DNA of 54,500 nucleotides from Enterobacterales bacterium. Its GTDB lineage: Bacteria; Pseudomonadota; Gammaproteobacteria; Enterobacterales; Kangiellaceae. Positions 53,839 to 54,500 of this stretch are shown here, in pieces. Where the stretch lies: NCBI GenBank assembly GCA_030949565.1, contig JAUZSK010000021.1, positions 1 through 54,500 on the forward strand. Direction: 5' to 3'. The position numbers and the translations under genes are program-made. Each line of letters opens with the position of its first letter. Position 1 is the first letter of the stretch. The notes under the pieces were generated by a model, which saw only the letters and a list, made by a program, of their open reading frames with translations, had not been told where the DNA came from and searched no databases.

Positions 53839-54455
53839 CTAGTAACCGTTGACTAGAGCTTGGTGTCTGCTCTCTAATCTTCGTAAAATAATTACAAGTT
53901 CATCAATCTCTATATAAATGGCTTCTGATTCGCGTTCTAACTCCTTAATATCCTTGATAAGGGCTCTTCTTCGATGCTCACCGGTATACTGATTAACCAA
54001 CTCTTCCTCCATGATCTTATTCAGCTCTTTTATTTCATCAATCCGTTTGTCGGATTGTATATTTCAGACCGAACTTTACGCACTTCCGCCGCAACTCGGA
54101 ATACTTTCAATCCTCGTTTATATCCAGCATTAAAATTGGGCGCTAAATCACTGGGACAGATCTGCTTATTTGCCTGACCATTTATCGCTTGTTGATAGCC
54201 TTTATCATTGGTACAAAACTGACGTAGCCCAGCTGTAGGACTTCTTTTGCCAGGCGTTCAAATCCGGCGCTACCTTTTATATTCCGCAACACGCTTGTCG
54301 ATGCTCTCACCAACGTAGAGACGTTGGTCGACCTTTGATTTCTACCGCCCTGCAGGCCTGAGCACCTCCCAATTGGCAGTTTTCTTACACTCTGATTCAT
54401 TAAGTGTGGCGGCAACCGGAGGAAACTCGATTAAAAGAGAAAGAGACTGAGCCAT
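53839..54455 (-). pseudogene. DUF2799 lipoprotein-like gene, broken by several frameshifts
   Basis: Fragments of a single DUF2799-like protein can be read on the minus strand, each in a different frame. Near 54390-54370 an N-terminal part reads LNESECKKTANWEVL. At about 54273-54241 is a VAPDLNAWQKK piece. At 54230-54030 a long piece contains GLRQFCTNDKGYQQA and ICPSDLAPNFNAGYKRGL. At 54063-53839 a coiled-coil C-terminus reads KRIDEIKELNK and ends LVNGY. The pieces are in the expected order, with order-preserving shifts between them. A start near 54455 is likely but not fixed; a Cys-containing lipobox-like SSGC segment appears in yet another frame. This is either a decayed gene or poor sequence near a contig end. 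Confidence 0.7.
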
Positions 54456-54500
54456 GGTCGATATCGAATAGATTAGAACTCTGCAGGCATTGTAACGCCT

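Overview
The window looks like chromosome of a marine, heterotrophic, AT-rich gammaproteobacterium. The supporting signs are two long TonB-dependent receptors of the Xanthomonas/Caulobacter type, a large NAD-type glutamate dehydrogenase, small DUF5062, DUF2835 and DUF2799 families, a GlyGly-CTERM surface protein and a Bat operon. A Kangiellaceae/Alteromonadales-like host is an inference; no rRNA or other phylogenetic marker is present. I saw no tRNA, CRISPR array, insertion sequence or phage module.

Region 1 (1-20.9 kb) is a maltodextrin/starch utilisation locus. It holds an outer-membrane lipoprotein pullulanase, two TonB-dependent receptors, two GH13 enzymes with N-terminal membrane or export segments, a GH13 alpha-glucosidase without a signal peptide, an SLC45/GPH-type sugar symporter and a LacI-family regulator. 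It also holds a flavin-dependent halogenase-family protein with its catalytic motifs intact. Four copies of a near-identical palindrome (TGCATACGTATTCA or close variant) sit in the three intergenic regions that contain the promoters, and nowhere else that I noticed. This defines a probable local LacI regulon. The inferred flow is: surface debranching, TonB-driven uptake, periplasmic trimming, symport of maltose or short dextrins, then cytoplasmic hydrolysis.

Region 2 (21-32.3 kb) holds a minus-strand DUF5062 / M20 peptidase / alpha-beta hydrolase group. Next comes a plus-strand MoxR-DUF58-DUF4381-BatA-BatB/C-BatD operon with overlapping genes, and then a SpoIIAA-like protein. Region 3 (32.4-39.6 kb) holds a surface choice-of-anchor-B/PKD protein with a GlyGly-CTERM tail, a LolA-fold-like exported protein, and an exported beta-propeller protein with about ten Asp-boxes.

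Region 4 (39.6-46.7 kb) holds a 2-oxoacid dehydrogenase operon (E1 alpha, E1 beta, E2) and aminopeptidase N. The E2 has two lipoyl domains, two E1/E3-binding domains and a Thr in place of the usual active-site Asp. Region 5 (46.9-54.5 kb) holds three small proteins, the NAD-glutamate dehydrogenase, DUF2835 and a DUF2799 gene broken in several places.

Sequence quality: three reading-frame anomalies each fall in an A/T run of 6-7 bases, and each is repaired by removing one base (27112-27118, 27560-27565, 50944-50950). The pattern suggests homopolymer errors in the assembly rather than real decay. The DUF2799 gene at the right edge is disrupted differently, with several shifts outside homopolymers.
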